Positions 16,911 to 25,680 are shown, counted from the stretch's first letter. The stretch is DNA of 64,000 bases from Subsaxibacter sp. CAU 1640 (GCF_023156585.1 NZ_JALNMI010000001.1:620001-684000), one strand, 5' to 3'. Numbers and translations are program-made. Notes: generated by a model not told the origin, from the sequence alone.

Positions 16911-18776
16911 ATGAAGTTAGATTTTAAATCATTGTTGTCCATTGGTTTTTTTATCCTTGGCAACGTCATCTGTGTTGCGCAATCATCAAATACAGGATAT
17001 TGGCAGCAACATGTTGATTACACCATGGACATTGTCATGGATGTTGAAACTTATAAATATTCTGGAACTCAAAAGTTGGTATACACCAATAACTCTCCAG
17101 ATGTTTTGAATCGTGTGTTTTATCATCTCTATCCCAATGCATTTCAACCAGGAAGCGAAATGGATGCGCGCGTTCAAAGCATTGCAGATCCAGACAGAAG
17201 AATGGCTCCCAACGTTGGAACAAAAGAAGATCCTATCTATGAAAGCCGAATTGCAAAGTTAAAACCTAATGAAATAGGCTATATCAAAGTCAATTCACTC
17301 ACACAAAATGGTAAAACAGTGAGTTTTGAAGTCGTAGGAACTATTTTGGTGGTGACACTTAACGAGCCTATTCAGCCAGGCTCAAAAACTCAATTTGATA
17401 TGAAATTTGATGCTCAAGTTCCTGTTCAAATCAGAAGATCTGGCAGAAACAACAAAGAAGGTGTCGCATTATCAATGGCGCAATGGTATCCAAAATTAGC
17501 CGAATATGATACCGAAGGTTGGCATGCTGACCCGTACATCGCAAGAGAATTTCATGGTGTTTGGGGCGATTTTGACGTAAAAATTACCATCGATAAAAAT
17601 TACACAATAGGCGGCACTGGGTATCTTCAAAATCCAGATGAAATTGGCCACGGTTATGAAACTAAACCTCTAAAATCATCCAAAGGAAAAACATTGACTT
17701 GGCACTTTAAAGCTCCAAATGTTCATGACTTTACTTGGGCTGCAGATCCTGATTATATACATGATAAACTTCAGGTTGATAATGGTCCGATGATGCATTT
17801 TTTCTACAAAAACACAATGCCTAAAGAAAAAATTCAAAACTGGAAAGCAATGCAACCTGTTGCCGTCAAATTGATGGAATACTATAGCGAGCATATTGGT
17901 GCTTATCCTTATGAGCAATATTCTGTAATACAAGGTGGTGATGGAGGAATGGAATATGGTATGTGCACACTAATACTTGGTGAGGGTAAATTAGATGGAT
18001 TGATAGGCGTTACCGCGCATGAAATGGCTCATAGCTGGTTTCAATTTTTGTTGGCAACTAATGAGGCCAAACATTCGTGGATGGATGAGGGGTTTACAAG
18101 CTATATTGAAGACAAGGCGCTTCATGATATCAATAATCTAAACAAACCGAATCCTTTTGAGAAAGCTTACAAAAGTTATAATTATTTGGTCGCATCAGGA
18201 AAAGAACAACCCCAAACGACACATTCCGACCGATATGTTTATAATACAGCCTATTCGAATGCGGCTTATAACAAAGGGTCTGTGTTTTTATCGCAATTAG
18301 GATATATTATTGGTGAAGATCATCTTGAGACCACGTTAAAGCGCTATTTCGAGGAATGGTCATTCAAACATCCAAAACCTATTGATTTTATCAGAATTGC
18401 TGAAAAGGTTTCGGGTATGGAATTGGATTGGTACCTTATGGACTGGACACAAACCACCAACACGATTGATTATGGCATTAAGAGTATTGAAAGTGAGGGT
18501 GCCACAACCAAAGTTGTATTAGAACGAATAGGTTTGATGCCTATGCCTTTGGATCTTGAAGTGGAATACACCGATGGCATTAAACAAGCGTTTTACATTC
18601 CAATGCGTTATATGTTTGGGGCAAAGTCCACAACAGCAACAAAACTTGACGATTGGGCTTGGGCATATCCTACTTACGAATTCATCATAGAGAAGGCCAA
18701 ACCATTTATCAAGTCCGTTACTATTGACCCAAAAGGATTAATGGCGGATGTCAACAGAGATAACAACAGTAAATAA
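16911..18776 (+). CDS. M1 family zinc aminopeptidase, secreted
   Basis: An N-terminal signal (LLSIGFFILGNVICVAQ) is followed by the beta-saddle domain of M1 peptidases and the thermolysin-like catalytic domain. The zinc site is His370, Glu371, His374 (HEMAH) with Glu393 (WMDEGFTSY), which fits HExxHx18E exactly. The exopeptidase motif appears as GGDGGMEYGM, a variant of the family's GAMEN. A catalytic Tyr is probably in YNKGSVFL. Length is 621 residues. These enzymes remove N-terminal amino acids; the signal puts it in the periplasm or outside. It ends just before a strong terminator and follows the S8 peptidase in an apparent operon. Confidence 0.94.
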   Translation: MKLDFKSLLSIGFFILGNVICVAQSSNTGYWQQHVDYTMDIVMDVETYKYSGTQKLVYTNNSPDVLNRVFYHLYPNAFQPGSEMDARVQSIADPDRRMAPNVGTKEDPIYESRIAKLKPNEIGYIKVNSLTQNGKTVSFEVVGTILVVTLNEPIQPGSKTQFDMKFDAQVPVQIRRSGRNNKEGVALSMAQWYPKLAEYDTEGWHADPYIAREFHGVWGDFDVKITIDKNYTIGGTGYLQNPDEIGHGYETKPLKSSKGKTLTWHFKAPNVHDFTWAADPDYIHDKLQVDNGPMMHFFYKNTMPKEKIQNWKAMQPVAVKLMEYYSEHIGAYPYEQYSVIQGGDGGMEYGMCTLILGEGKLDGLIGVTAHEMAHSWFQFLLATNEAKHSWMDEGFTSYIEDKALHDINNLNKPNPFEKAYKSYNYLVASGKEQPQTTHSDRYVYNTAYSNAAYNKGSVFLSQLGYIIGEDHLETTLKRYFEEWSFKHPKPIDFIRIAEKVSGMELDWYLMDWTQTTNTIDYGIKSIESEGATTKVVLERIGLMPMPLDLEVEYTDGIKQAFYIPMRYMFGAKSTTATKLDDWAWAYPTYEFIIEKAKPFIKSVTIDPKGLMADVNRDNNSK

Positions 18777-18795
18777 TTTCCATTTCGAAAACCTT

Positions 18796-18825
18796 AAAAA
18801 CCGCTTTAAATAGCGGTTTTTTTTT
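18796..18825 (+). terminator. Rho-independent terminator after the S8–M1 peptidase genes
   Basis: Stem AAAAACCGCT / AGCGGTTTTT, loop TTAAAT, then a run of nine Ts overlapping the stem. It separates the peptidase genes from rnpA. Confidence 0.85.
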
Positions 18826-18852
18826 GATAAAACCTCTGTATATTTACCACAG

Positions 18853-19230
18853 ATGAAATTTACATTCAATAAAAAGGAAAAGCTTAAAAGCGAAAAACTA
18901 ATCACTCAACTCTTTGAGGAAGGACAAAGTGTTGCGGCTTATCCTTTGAGAATGGTTTATCTACAAACATCATTTGACGATGATATCAAAGTGAAAGCTG
19001 GTGTGTCTGTGAGCAAACGCAATTTTAAAAAAGCTGTGGATCGCAACAGGATTAAACGGTTAATGAGAGAGGCTTATCGACTGCAAAAAGCGTCCTATTT
19101 TAACAATTTATCAGAAAGCTATGCGTTAATGATTTTGTATATTGGCAAGGATGGAACGGATTTTGAGACTGTAAATCACAAAATGAAAAGCCTTCTGGAT
19201 AAATTTCTTCATAAAATAACCTCTGATTGA
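18853..19230 (+). CDS. rnpA: Ribonuclease P protein component
   Basis: Binds the RNase P RNA and helps it cut the 5' leader from precursor tRNAs. The family's RNR box is present as DRNRIKRLMREAYR (residues 63–76), preceded by the GVSVSKRNFKKAV segment. Length (125) is typical. In many bacteria rnpA sits beside rpmH near the replication origin; here rpmH is absent and a peptidase gene follows. The next gene's apparent ATG is 12 bases after the rnpA stop, so the two are probably cotranscribed. The ATG at 18853 gives a normal N-terminus (MKFTFNKKEKLKSEKLI). Confidence 0.95.
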   Translation: MKFTFNKKEKLKSEKLITQLFEEGQSVAAYPLRMVYLQTSFDDDIKVKAGVSVSKRNFKKAVDRNRIKRLMREAYRLQKASYFNNLSESYALMILYIGKDGTDFETVNHKMKSLLDKFLHKITSD

Positions 19231-19241
19231 TTCAAACTGTT

Positions 19242-20882
19242 ATGAAAAAAATATTACAAAAACGTGTAGTTATACCTGTATTGGCACTGACTATTTTCAT
19301 TTCTGGAAGTGCTTTTTACAAGGGAGATTTCTTTGAGATTGCAAAACAAATTGAAATTTTCACCACGCTTTACAAGGAACTCAATATGAACTATGTTGAT
19401 GAGACAAATCCTGGAGAATTGATGGATACTGCCATTAAAAGTATGCTTCAAGATTTAGACCCTTATACCAATTTTTATAACGAGCAGGATGTGGAAGATG
19501 CGCGCATCAACAATACAGGCGATTACACAGGTATTGGTGCCAGTGTTCTGACTTTAAAAGATAAATTGGTCATCGTGGAACCATACAAGGACTATGCAGC
19601 CGACAAGGCAGGCTTGAAAGCTGGTGATGAAATCATCAAAGTGGACAATATTGTCGTGGCTGATTTTAAGGATGATGCTGGAAATTTACTTCAAGGTGCC
19701 GCTGGGACAACCGTTAATTTGACTTATGTGAGACAAGGCAAAACCGAAACGGCAACCATCAAACGTGAATCGGTAGAAATACACGATGTTCCTCATTATT
19801 CGATGATTGATGATGAAATAGGTTATTTGGTGCTTCGTAAATTTGGTGATAAAGCATCGCAAGAAACCTTGACAGCTGTAAGAGCCTTGAAAAACCAAGG
19901 TGCCAAAAAGTTGATTTTGGATTTAAGAGGCAATGGAGGCGGACTTCTGAACGAAGCTGTCAATATTGTGAACATTTTTGTGCCGAAAAATCAATTGGTT
20001 GTTACGACAAAGTCGAAGGTGGAAAAATATAACAAAACCTACTTTACCCAAAAGGATCCTCTCGACACCGAAATACCTTTAGTAGTTTTAATTGATGGTC
20101 ATAGTGCTTCGGCAAGCGAAATTGTTTCAGGCGCATTGCAAGATTTGGATAGAGCAGTAATTATTGGCGCGAGAAGCTTTGGAAAAGGTCTCGTACAACG
20201 CCCTAAACCATTGGCTTATGGTACGCAAATGAAAATCACCATTTCGCGCTATTACACGCCTTCAGGACGCTGTATTCAAGCCTTGGATTATTGGAATAGA
20301 GACGAAAAAGGAAACGCTACAAGGGTCAATCAGGAAAATTTCAATGCCTTTAAAACAAGACGTGGTAGAACGGTATATGACGGAGGAGGCATTCAACCAG
20401 ATGTAGCGATGGATGAATCAAAAATTAGCCCTGTAACGTCGGCAATTTTGGAAGAAAACTTGGTGTTTAATTTTGCTACCAATTATTTCTACAATCATTC
20501 TGTGAAAGATTTGTCTTCGTTTAAATTGACTGATACTGATTTCAACGCATTTAAAACCTATTTGAAATCAAATAATTTCAACTTTGAAACCAAAACCGAA
20601 AAGGCTTTTGACAAAGCGCTTATGGTTGCAAAAGAAGAACAACTTGTCAACGCCATCGACAGTGATTACAAAGATTTGGTTGTGGCGTTGAACAATTATA
20701 AAAGCAAGGCAATCGATGACAACAAGACTCAATTGATGTCGCTTTTGACAGATGAAATCGTGAAACGCTATTTTTACAGAGAAGGATTATACACGTATTA
20801 TTTAACACATAATCCTGAAATTCAAAAAAGTACGCAATTGCTAAAAAATCCTGTTAAATTCGGAAGTTATCTCAATCAATAG
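19242..20882 (+). CDS. S41 family C-terminal processing peptidase (CtpA type)
   Basis: I chose the ATG at 19242 (MKKILQKRVVIPVLALTIF), which gives a clean N-terminal signal/anchor; the frame is open to a TTG at 19227 that overlaps rnpA but is less likely. Domains in order: signal, helical N-terminal part, PDZ (TGIGASVLTLKDKLVIVEPYKDYAADKAGLKAGDEIIKV), and the S41 catalytic core with LDLRGNGGG, the Ser in DGHSASASEI (about residues 285–294) and the Lys in SFGKGLVQ. About 180 residues follow the core, including a FYREGLYTYY segment. Such proteases trim or degrade periplasmic proteins from their C-terminus. It follows rnpA directly, a pairing I recall from other Flavobacteriaceae. Confidence 0.93.
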   Translation: MKKILQKRVVIPVLALTIFISGSAFYKGDFFEIAKQIEIFTTLYKELNMNYVDETNPGELMDTAIKSMLQDLDPYTNFYNEQDVEDARINNTGDYTGIGASVLTLKDKLVIVEPYKDYAADKAGLKAGDEIIKVDNIVVADFKDDAGNLLQGAAGTTVNLTYVRQGKTETATIKRESVEIHDVPHYSMIDDEIGYLVLRKFGDKASQETLTAVRALKNQGAKKLILDLRGNGGGLLNEAVNIVNIFVPKNQLVVTTKSKVEKYNKTYFTQKDPLDTEIPLVVLIDGHSASASEIVSGALQDLDRAVIIGARSFGKGLVQRPKPLAYGTQMKITISRYYTPSGRCIQALDYWNRDEKGNATRVNQENFNAFKTRRGRTVYDGGGIQPDVAMDESKISPVTSAILEENLVFNFATNYFYNHSVKDLSSFKLTDTDFNAFKTYLKSNNFNFETKTEKAFDKALMVAKEEQLVNAIDSDYKDLVVALNNYKSKAIDDNKTQLMSLLTDEIVKRYFYREGLYTYYLTHNPEIQKSTQLLKNPVKFGSYLNQ

Positions 20883-20887
20883 CTAAT

Positions 20888-20895
20888 TATTTTTG
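20888..20895 (+). promoter_or_regulatory. -7 element (TATTTTTG) before the OmpA-domain gene
   Basis: An exact TAnnTTTG match 53 bases before the ATG at 20949 and just after the S41 stop. Motif match only. Confidence 0.3.
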
Positions 20896-20948
20896 TAAAT
20901 CATCAAATCTCAAAATTGTTTATATTTATAACCCCTATCTAATATGCA

Positions 20949-21782
20949 ATGAAGACTTTAGTTCTAGTTGTCTTTTTATTTTCCCAGTTGATGTTAGCTC
21001 AAAAAGAGCTGACACACGAGGTCTATTTTGATACAGATAAGTCTGAAGTTCCAGAAACTGAACACAGCAGATTATTACTTTTTCTTTCTGAAATAGAATC
21101 TATGGACATTGAAAAAATTTCCATATATGGTTTTTGTGATGATAGAGGTAGCGACAATTACAATCTCAAGTTATCTCAAGACAGAGCTAACAGCATTAAA
21201 ACCATTTTTTCCAATAATGAATTTGATGAATCTGTGATTACCAATGTTGATGGTAAAGGTGAAATTCTTTTGAAAGTTGTGAAGGAAGAAAATGTGGAAA
21301 AGATTCGCGGACTCAATCGAAAAGTTCAAATTATTGTAAAACCGGTTTTTCCACCAAAACCTGTTGAGGAAGTTAAAAAGAAGGATGCTGCAGAAGTGCT
21401 AAAGGGCGAAATTAAAGCAGGAGACAATATCGTTCTGGACAATATTTTATTTAAAACTGGTTACAGTTACTTAATGCCCGAATCGGTTAAAACCCTTGAA
21501 AACATTACCAAAGTGATGGTAGAACGTAAAGATATTTATTTCACTATTCAAGGACACGTTTGTTGCACACAAAATAGTCGAGATGCCATTGATAGAAAGA
21601 CTAAACAACGTAATTTATCGGTAGCACGTGCGAAATATATCTATGACTATATGGCCAAAAAGGGTGTAGACAAAAAACGAATGAAGTACGTGGGAATGCG
21701 CAGAAAATTTCCTCTTGGTGGTGAACCCAAATACGATCGTCGTGTCGAAATTTTGGTCACCTATGTAGGAGAAACCAATTAG
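20949..21782 (+). CDS. Secreted protein with two OmpA-like domains
   Basis: A signal (LVLVVFLFSQLMLAQ) is followed by two OmpA-like peptidoglycan-binding domains. The first (about residues 22–115) has VYFDTDKSEV ... ISIYGFCDDRGSDNYNLKLSQDRANSIK ... NRKVQIIV. The second (about 145–275) has ILFKTGYSYLMPESVKTLENI ... FTIQGHVCCTQNSRDAIDRKTKQRNLSVARAKYIYDYM ... YDRRVEILV. OmpA domains bind the diaminopimelate of the cell wall with an Asp and an Arg, which both domains appear to keep in DDRGSDNYN-LKLSQDRA and RNLSVARA. There is no barrel, so the protein is probably periplasmic and could cross-bridge the wall. It overlaps the convergent GNAT gene by four bases. Confidence 0.9.
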   Translation: MKTLVLVVFLFSQLMLAQKELTHEVYFDTDKSEVPETEHSRLLLFLSEIESMDIEKISIYGFCDDRGSDNYNLKLSQDRANSIKTIFSNNEFDESVITNVDGKGEILLKVVKEENVEKIRGLNRKVQIIVKPVFPPKPVEEVKKKDAAEVLKGEIKAGDNIVLDNILFKTGYSYLMPESVKTLENITKVMVERKDIYFTIQGHVCCTQNSRDAIDRKTKQRNLSVARAKYIYDYMAKKGVDKKRMKYVGMRRKFPLGGEPKYDRRVEILVTYVGETN

Positions 21783-22222
21783 TCTCTTATCATTGCTATA
21801 TGTGGAATGCCATCTTCTAAATAAGGTTCTCCAACTTGTTTAAATCCTAAATTATTATAGAAATTCCTTAAATATTCCTGTGCCGAAATTTTAATTGCGG
21901 TAACTCTAAAATAATAATCTATGGCATCAACCGATGCATTCATAATATCGTAACCATACTTGAAGCGTCTTTCATTTTCATTCACCACAACTCTGCCGAT
22001 ACTTGCATTTTCAAAATAGTCTCCAGGTTTAAAAATTCGAGTGTAAGCCACAAGCTTTTTCTTTTTAAAACCCAATACGTGAAGTGCCTTCTGATCCTTG
22101 TAATCAATGTCTTGATAAACACAATTTTGTTCAACCACAAACACTTCGCTTCGCAACTGTAAAATAGCGTATAACTCTTCTGTAGATAACTGTTTGAAGG
22201 TTTTTATTTCTATGGAAAGCAT
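21779..22222 (-). CDS. ElaA-type GNAT acetyltransferase
   Basis: The start of the protein (FKQLSTEELYAILQLRSEVFVVEQNCVYQDIDYKDQKALHVLG) is the ElaA signature, where LRxxVFVVEQ and YxDxDxxD are conserved. The acetyl-CoA loop follows as IGRVVVNENERRFKYGYDIM, a degenerate R/Q-x-x-G-x-G/A, and the C-terminus has YNNLGFKQVGEPYLEDGIPHIAM. Substrate is not known for the family. It ends overlapping the OmpA-domain gene and its start touches the stop of the CDF transporter gene (22222), so it is the last gene of the operon rpiB–CDF–GNAT. Confidence 0.9.
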   Translation of the reverse strand: MLSIEIKTFKQLSTEELYAILQLRSEVFVVEQNCVYQDIDYKDQKALHVLGFKKKKLVAYTRIFKPGDYFENASIGRVVVNENERRFKYGYDIMNASVDAIDYYFRVTAIKISAQEYLRNFYNNLGFKQVGEPYLEDGIPHIAMIRD

Positions 22223-23130
22223 CAGTCCTGTACTATTATTTCTTTCGGATCTTCTTTGTTGAATTCCGGTTGTATATTCACGTGATTAATTGCAAACTCA
22301 TCGTGCAATAACTTTTCAATTTGATGAAGAATGACGTCAAATTCACTGATGGTAATGTCTTCCTTAAAATCGAGATGTGCCTCCAGATGTAATTCATCAT
22401 CATTCAATCCCCAAATATGAATATGATGAAGTCTATTAACCTTTGGAATCTGATGCACAACTCTTACAACATCTTTTATGTTGATATGTTCTGGAGTAAA
22501 CAACATTAGCATTTTAGAAGATTTCACCAATAAATCGTATCCAACCCAAATCAAATAGATAGCTATCAAAAATGTTAACAAACTATCGACCCAAAACCAC
22601 TCGAAATATTTCATCAATAAACCTCCGACTAACACGGCTACACTGGCCAACATATCTGTCAATAAGTGTAAATATGCCGAGCGCATATTCATATTGTTCT
22701 CGGAATCTTTTTTAAGCAACAATACGCTGAAACCGTTGGCAGCAATTGCCAAAACAGCCAACCAAATGACCAAACCAGATTCAATTTCCTGCGGATTTCT
22801 AAAGCGTTTGTAAGCTTCAATGATCAACAAGACGGCAACAATTACCAAGGTTGATGCATTGATGAATGCGGCCAAAATTTCTGCACGTTTGTAACCAAAT
22901 GTTCTATGAATGGATGCTTTTTGTTTGGATAATTTTGAAGCCACAAAACTCACAATCAATGACAAAACATCACTAAAGTTGTGAAGCGCATCACTCAATA
23001 AGGATAAACTACCTGAAATAAGTCCACCAACCACTTGAGCAGCTGTAATGACAATATTTAAAAGGATAGAAATCAATAAATTTCTATCCTTCATATCTTT
23101 ATGGTGATGGTGTGAATGGTCGTGCGCCAT
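22222..23130 (-). CDS. Cation diffusion facilitator (Zn2+/divalent metal efflux)
   Basis: The N-terminus is histidine-rich (MAHDHSHHHHKDMKD), as in ZitB/CzcD-like proteins. Six membrane helices follow; helix II carries SLLSDALHNFSDVLSL, with the HxxxD metal site, and helix V carries HLLTDMLASVAVLVG, with the second HxxxD. The C-terminal cytoplasmic domain (about 210–300) has the ferredoxin-like fold with HHIHIWGLNDDELHLEAHLD, which binds metals and helps dimerise. The protein exports zinc or a similar metal in exchange for protons. It starts one base before rpiB ends and is in one operon with rpiB and the GNAT gene. Confidence 0.95.
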   Translation of the reverse strand: MAHDHSHHHHKDMKDRNLLISILLNIVITAAQVVGGLISGSLSLLSDALHNFSDVLSLIVSFVASKLSKQKASIHRTFGYKRAEILAAFINASTLVIVAVLLIIEAYKRFRNPQEIESGLVIWLAVLAIAANGFSVLLLKKDSENNMNMRSAYLHLLTDMLASVAVLVGGLLMKYFEWFWVDSLLTFLIAIYLIWVGYDLLVKSSKMLMLFTPEHINIKDVVRVVHQIPKVNRLHHIHIWGLNDDELHLEAHLDFKEDITISEFDVILHQIEKLLHDEFAINHVNIQPEFNKEDPKEIIVQD

Positions 23131-23568
23131 TTATGATTGTGTTACAGGAATCTTTTCAACACGCTTTTCGTGTCTTCCACCTTCAAACGACGTATTTAAA
23201 AAGGTATCCACCATTTCAATGGCTTGTTGCTCTGCCGTAAATCTTGCTGGAATACTTAAAATATTGGCATTGTTGTGTTGTCTTGCCAAAGACACAATTT
23301 CTTTGGTCCAACATAAAGCTGAACGTACACCTTGATGCTTATTGGCAGTCATATTGGCACCATTACCGCTTCCGCAGATGATGATTCCGAAATCCACTGT
23401 CTTGTTCTCAACATCTTTCGCCACAGGATGTACAAAATCTGGATAGTCGACGCTATCATTAGAGTTAGTTCCGTAGTTGTTAACAGTGTGGCCTTTTGCC
23501 TCTAAATGCTTTACCACAGCCTTTTTATAGTCAGTTCCTGCGTGGTCGTTTCCTATTGAAATAGTCAT
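23131..23568 (-). CDS. rpiB: Ribose-5-phosphate isomerase B
   Basis: Interconverts ribose-5-phosphate and ribulose-5-phosphate in the pentose phosphate pathway. The RpiB/LacAB fold is recognisable from MTISIGNDHAGTDYKKAVVKHLEAKGHTVNNYGT at the N-terminus, DYPDFVHPVAKDV, and the active-site GIIICGSGNGANMTANK, where the first C-G-S-G-N-G is the catalytic/anion loop, then HNNANILSIPARF. The frame is open upstream to 23655 but the extra 29 residues do not resemble the family, so the ATG at 23568 is chosen, giving 145 residues, the usual size. It is the first gene of the minus-strand operon with a CDF transporter and an acetyltransferase, and borders the large gene-free region. Confidence 0.94.
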   Translation of the reverse strand: MTISIGNDHAGTDYKKAVVKHLEAKGHTVNNYGTNSNDSVDYPDFVHPVAKDVENKTVDFGIIICGSGNGANMTANKHQGVRSALCWTKEIVSLARQHNNANILSIPARFTAEQQAIEMVDTFLNTSFEGGRHEKRVEKIPVTQS

Positions 23569-24128
23569 TGTATGATGGTATTTATTTGAGCATATAAAGT
23601 TACTAAATGACACGGAATAAATACCTTTATAGTTATTAAAAAAGGTTAATAACAATCATCCGTATTTTAGTATTGAAGACGTGTTCATAACTTGCTATCA
23701 AAATCTGAAAGATAAATTTGAAAATGTCTATTATTTTTCCAAACCAAAACGGAAATCTATTCACCAAAAAAGTTAACGTCAAAATTTCGCCAATTTATCA
23801 GACCAAAATTCACAGCAATTGACAACAATTTTCAAAAAAGTTATTCGATTTTCAGTTTCAACACAGGAAATAAACAGTTGTTAATAACCTTTAAAATAGA
23901 GTTCTTTTTCAAGCATTTAAAATGAGTTTTAATGTTAACTCTATATTAACAAGATGTAAATTTCACATCATCAAAATATTTCCTTTAAAAGTTATCACTG
24001 TTATCAACACACCATTATCATCATCATATTTTTTTTAAAATTTAAATTAAAAGATGATTTTAATAGTATTAAATGTTTACAACATGTTTTAAGTAAAATA
24101 ATTATATTTATCCCTTAAAGATATAGTT
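23569..24128. other. 560-base gene-free region with DnaA-box-like words and an AT-rich tract
   Basis: This is the only gap above 300 bases. No coding frame, tRNA or terminator is evident. It holds two identical GTTAATAAC words (23645–23653 and 23880–23888), TTATCAACA at 24001–24009 (one mismatch to the DnaA box TTATCCACA), TTATCACTG just before it (23992–24000), two GTTAAC words (around 23774 and 23935), and an A/T-only tract at about 24028–24052. Genes leave the region in both directions. It could be a replication origin or an unusually long divergent regulatory region for rpiB and the propeller gene. Origin function is an inference from word content and from the parS sites further right. 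Confidence 0.4.
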
Positions 24129-25565
24129 ATGAAGAAATCACTGCTTTTTTTATTACTGATACCTATTTTAACTTTTTCGCAACAACAAATAGGTCAAGAT
24201 ATATATGGAGAAGCCCCTCAAGATTATTCAGGAGGAGCGGTAAGTTTATCTGCAGACGGTACAGTAATAGCTATTAGTGCACGATATAATGATGGAAATA
24301 GTGTAGATAGAGGTCATGTTCGTATTTACCAGAATCAGTCAGGAACTTGGGTTCAGGTAGGGAATGATATAGATGGTGAAACCCCGGGAGATTATTCAGG
24401 AGATGCAGTAAGCTTATCTGCAGATGGCAGTGTGGTGGCAATTGGCGCTAGCTCTAACAATGGTACGGTTGGCAATGATTCAGGTCAAGTGAGAGTTTAC
24501 CAGAATCAGTCAGGCACTTGGATTCAGGTAGGGAATGATATTGATGGTGAAGGTTTAATAGATCGTTCAGGTTTAGCAGTAAGTTTATCAGAAGATGGTA
24601 CGGTGGTGGCTATTGGTGCTCCGTATAATGATAATTCTAATGGTGGAGATGATTCAGGACATGTAAGAGTTTATCAAAACCAGTCGGGTAGCTGGACACA
24701 GATAGGTAACGATATAGATGGTCAATATCCTGGTGGGCTTTCAGGACGTGCAATAAGCTTATCGGCAGATGGTACTATAGTGGCAATAGGAGATAGTTGG
24801 AATAATGGGAATGTACGAGTGTACCAGAACCAGTCTGGCACTTGGATTCAAATAGGGGATGAAATTGCTGGTCAGTTAGGTTATGCCGTTAGCTTATCTG
24901 CAGATGGTACTGTAGTTGCAATTGGTAATCCAATAAATAATGTCAATGGAAATAATTCAGGACAAGTAAGAGTTTACCAGAATCAGTCAGGTATCTGGAC
25001 GCAGTTAGGCAACAGTATAGATGGCTTATTCGCACAGGATAATTTTGGAAGAGGTGTATCGTTATCAGGAGATGGTACAGTCGTGGCTATTAGTGCGCCT
25101 TTCAATATAAGTGCTGGAGGCTATGTACATATTTATAAATATCAATCAGGCACTTGGGTTGATTTATGGGCACATTTGGTTTCAGATAATTATGGAGATC
25201 AATTTGGTTCGTCAGTAAGTTTATCGGCAGATGGAAACACGCTTGCGATTGGTTCTATCGCTGCTGATGGAAATGGAGAAAATTCAGGAAGTACTAAAAT
25301 TTATGATTTAACTGTCATCTTATCCTCTGATGAATTTGTATTATCGCAATTCAGTTTATTTCCAAATCCAGCTAGAAATCAATTCACTATTCAACTAAAT
25401 GAAGGGCTGCAATTAGAAAAAACAAACATTTATAATAGCTTGGGCCAATTTATAGATTCGACAAATAATACAACTATTAATACTTCGAGTCTATCTTCTG
25501 GGTTGTATTATGTTGAAGTGTTGACAAATAAAGGAAAAGCAACCAAAAAATTAATAATTGAATAA
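24129..25565 (+). CDS. Secreted seven-bladed beta-propeller with type IX sorting domain
   Basis: A signal (LLFLLLIPILTFSQ) is followed by seven copies of a roughly 50-residue unit whose core reads AVSLSADGTVVAIGA, each followed by G-x-V-R-V-Y-Q-N-Q-S-G-x-W-x-Q-I/L-G-N-x-I-D-G. Seven units fit a closed seven-bladed propeller. Residues about 402–478 (FSLFPNPARNQFTIQLNEG ... SGLYYVEVLTNKGKATKKLIIE) are a type A sorting domain of the type IX secretion system, so the protein is exported across the outer membrane and probably attached to the cell surface or released. The repeats are nearly identical at the DNA level too. Its binding partner is unknown. It stands alone with a terminator after it. 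Confidence 0.88.
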   Translation: MKKSLLFLLLIPILTFSQQQIGQDIYGEAPQDYSGGAVSLSADGTVIAISARYNDGNSVDRGHVRIYQNQSGTWVQVGNDIDGETPGDYSGDAVSLSADGSVVAIGASSNNGTVGNDSGQVRVYQNQSGTWIQVGNDIDGEGLIDRSGLAVSLSEDGTVVAIGAPYNDNSNGGDDSGHVRVYQNQSGSWTQIGNDIDGQYPGGLSGRAISLSADGTIVAIGDSWNNGNVRVYQNQSGTWIQIGDEIAGQLGYAVSLSADGTVVAIGNPINNVNGNNSGQVRVYQNQSGIWTQLGNSIDGLFAQDNFGRGVSLSGDGTVVAISAPFNISAGGYVHIYKYQSGTWVDLWAHLVSDNYGDQFGSSVSLSADGNTLAIGSIAADGNGENSGSTKIYDLTVILSSDEFVLSQFSLFPNPARNQFTIQLNEGLQLEKTNIYNSLGQFIDSTNNTTINTSSLSSGLYYVEVLTNKGKATKKLIIE

Positions 25566-25587
25566 TCCCGTCTTAAATAGATAATAC

Positions 25588-25621
25588 AAAAGGCTATAAC
25601 ATGAATTTATAGCCTTTTCAA
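25588..25621. terminator. Rho-independent terminator after the propeller gene
   Basis: A perfect 12-pair stem (AAAAGGCTATAA / TTATAGCCTTTT) with a seven-base loop (25600–25606). The flanking A and T runs could let it work in either direction, but only the plus-strand gene needs it. Confidence 0.8.
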
Positions 25622-25672
25622 TTATTTAATACAAACAATACCTGCGTTTAACATATAAACTGTAGCTTTGCA

Positions 25673-25680
25673 ACAACTTA
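25673..25680 (+). promoter_or_regulatory. -7 element (TAGCTTTG) upstream of rnr
   Basis: An exact TAnnTTTG match, 83 bases before the rnr ATG, after the propeller gene's terminator. Motif match only. Confidence 0.35.

Noticed and set aside
22276-22290. CACGTG-containing word in the CDF gene (TTCACGTGA core)
   Set aside because: Flanks do not match parS beyond the core and the word is inside coding sequence. CACGTG also occurs near 5237, 43605 and 59129 without parS flanks.
23131-23655. Longer rpiB frame with a start at 23655
   Set aside because: The first 29 residues do not resemble the RpiB N-terminus, while MTISIGNDHAG at 23568 does.
24180-25320. Regularly spaced near-identical DNA repeats that could suggest a CRISPR or other array
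   Set aside because: Spacing is about 150 bases, the frame is continuous and the repeats encode propeller blades of one protein. There is no CRISPR-type repeat or cas gene.
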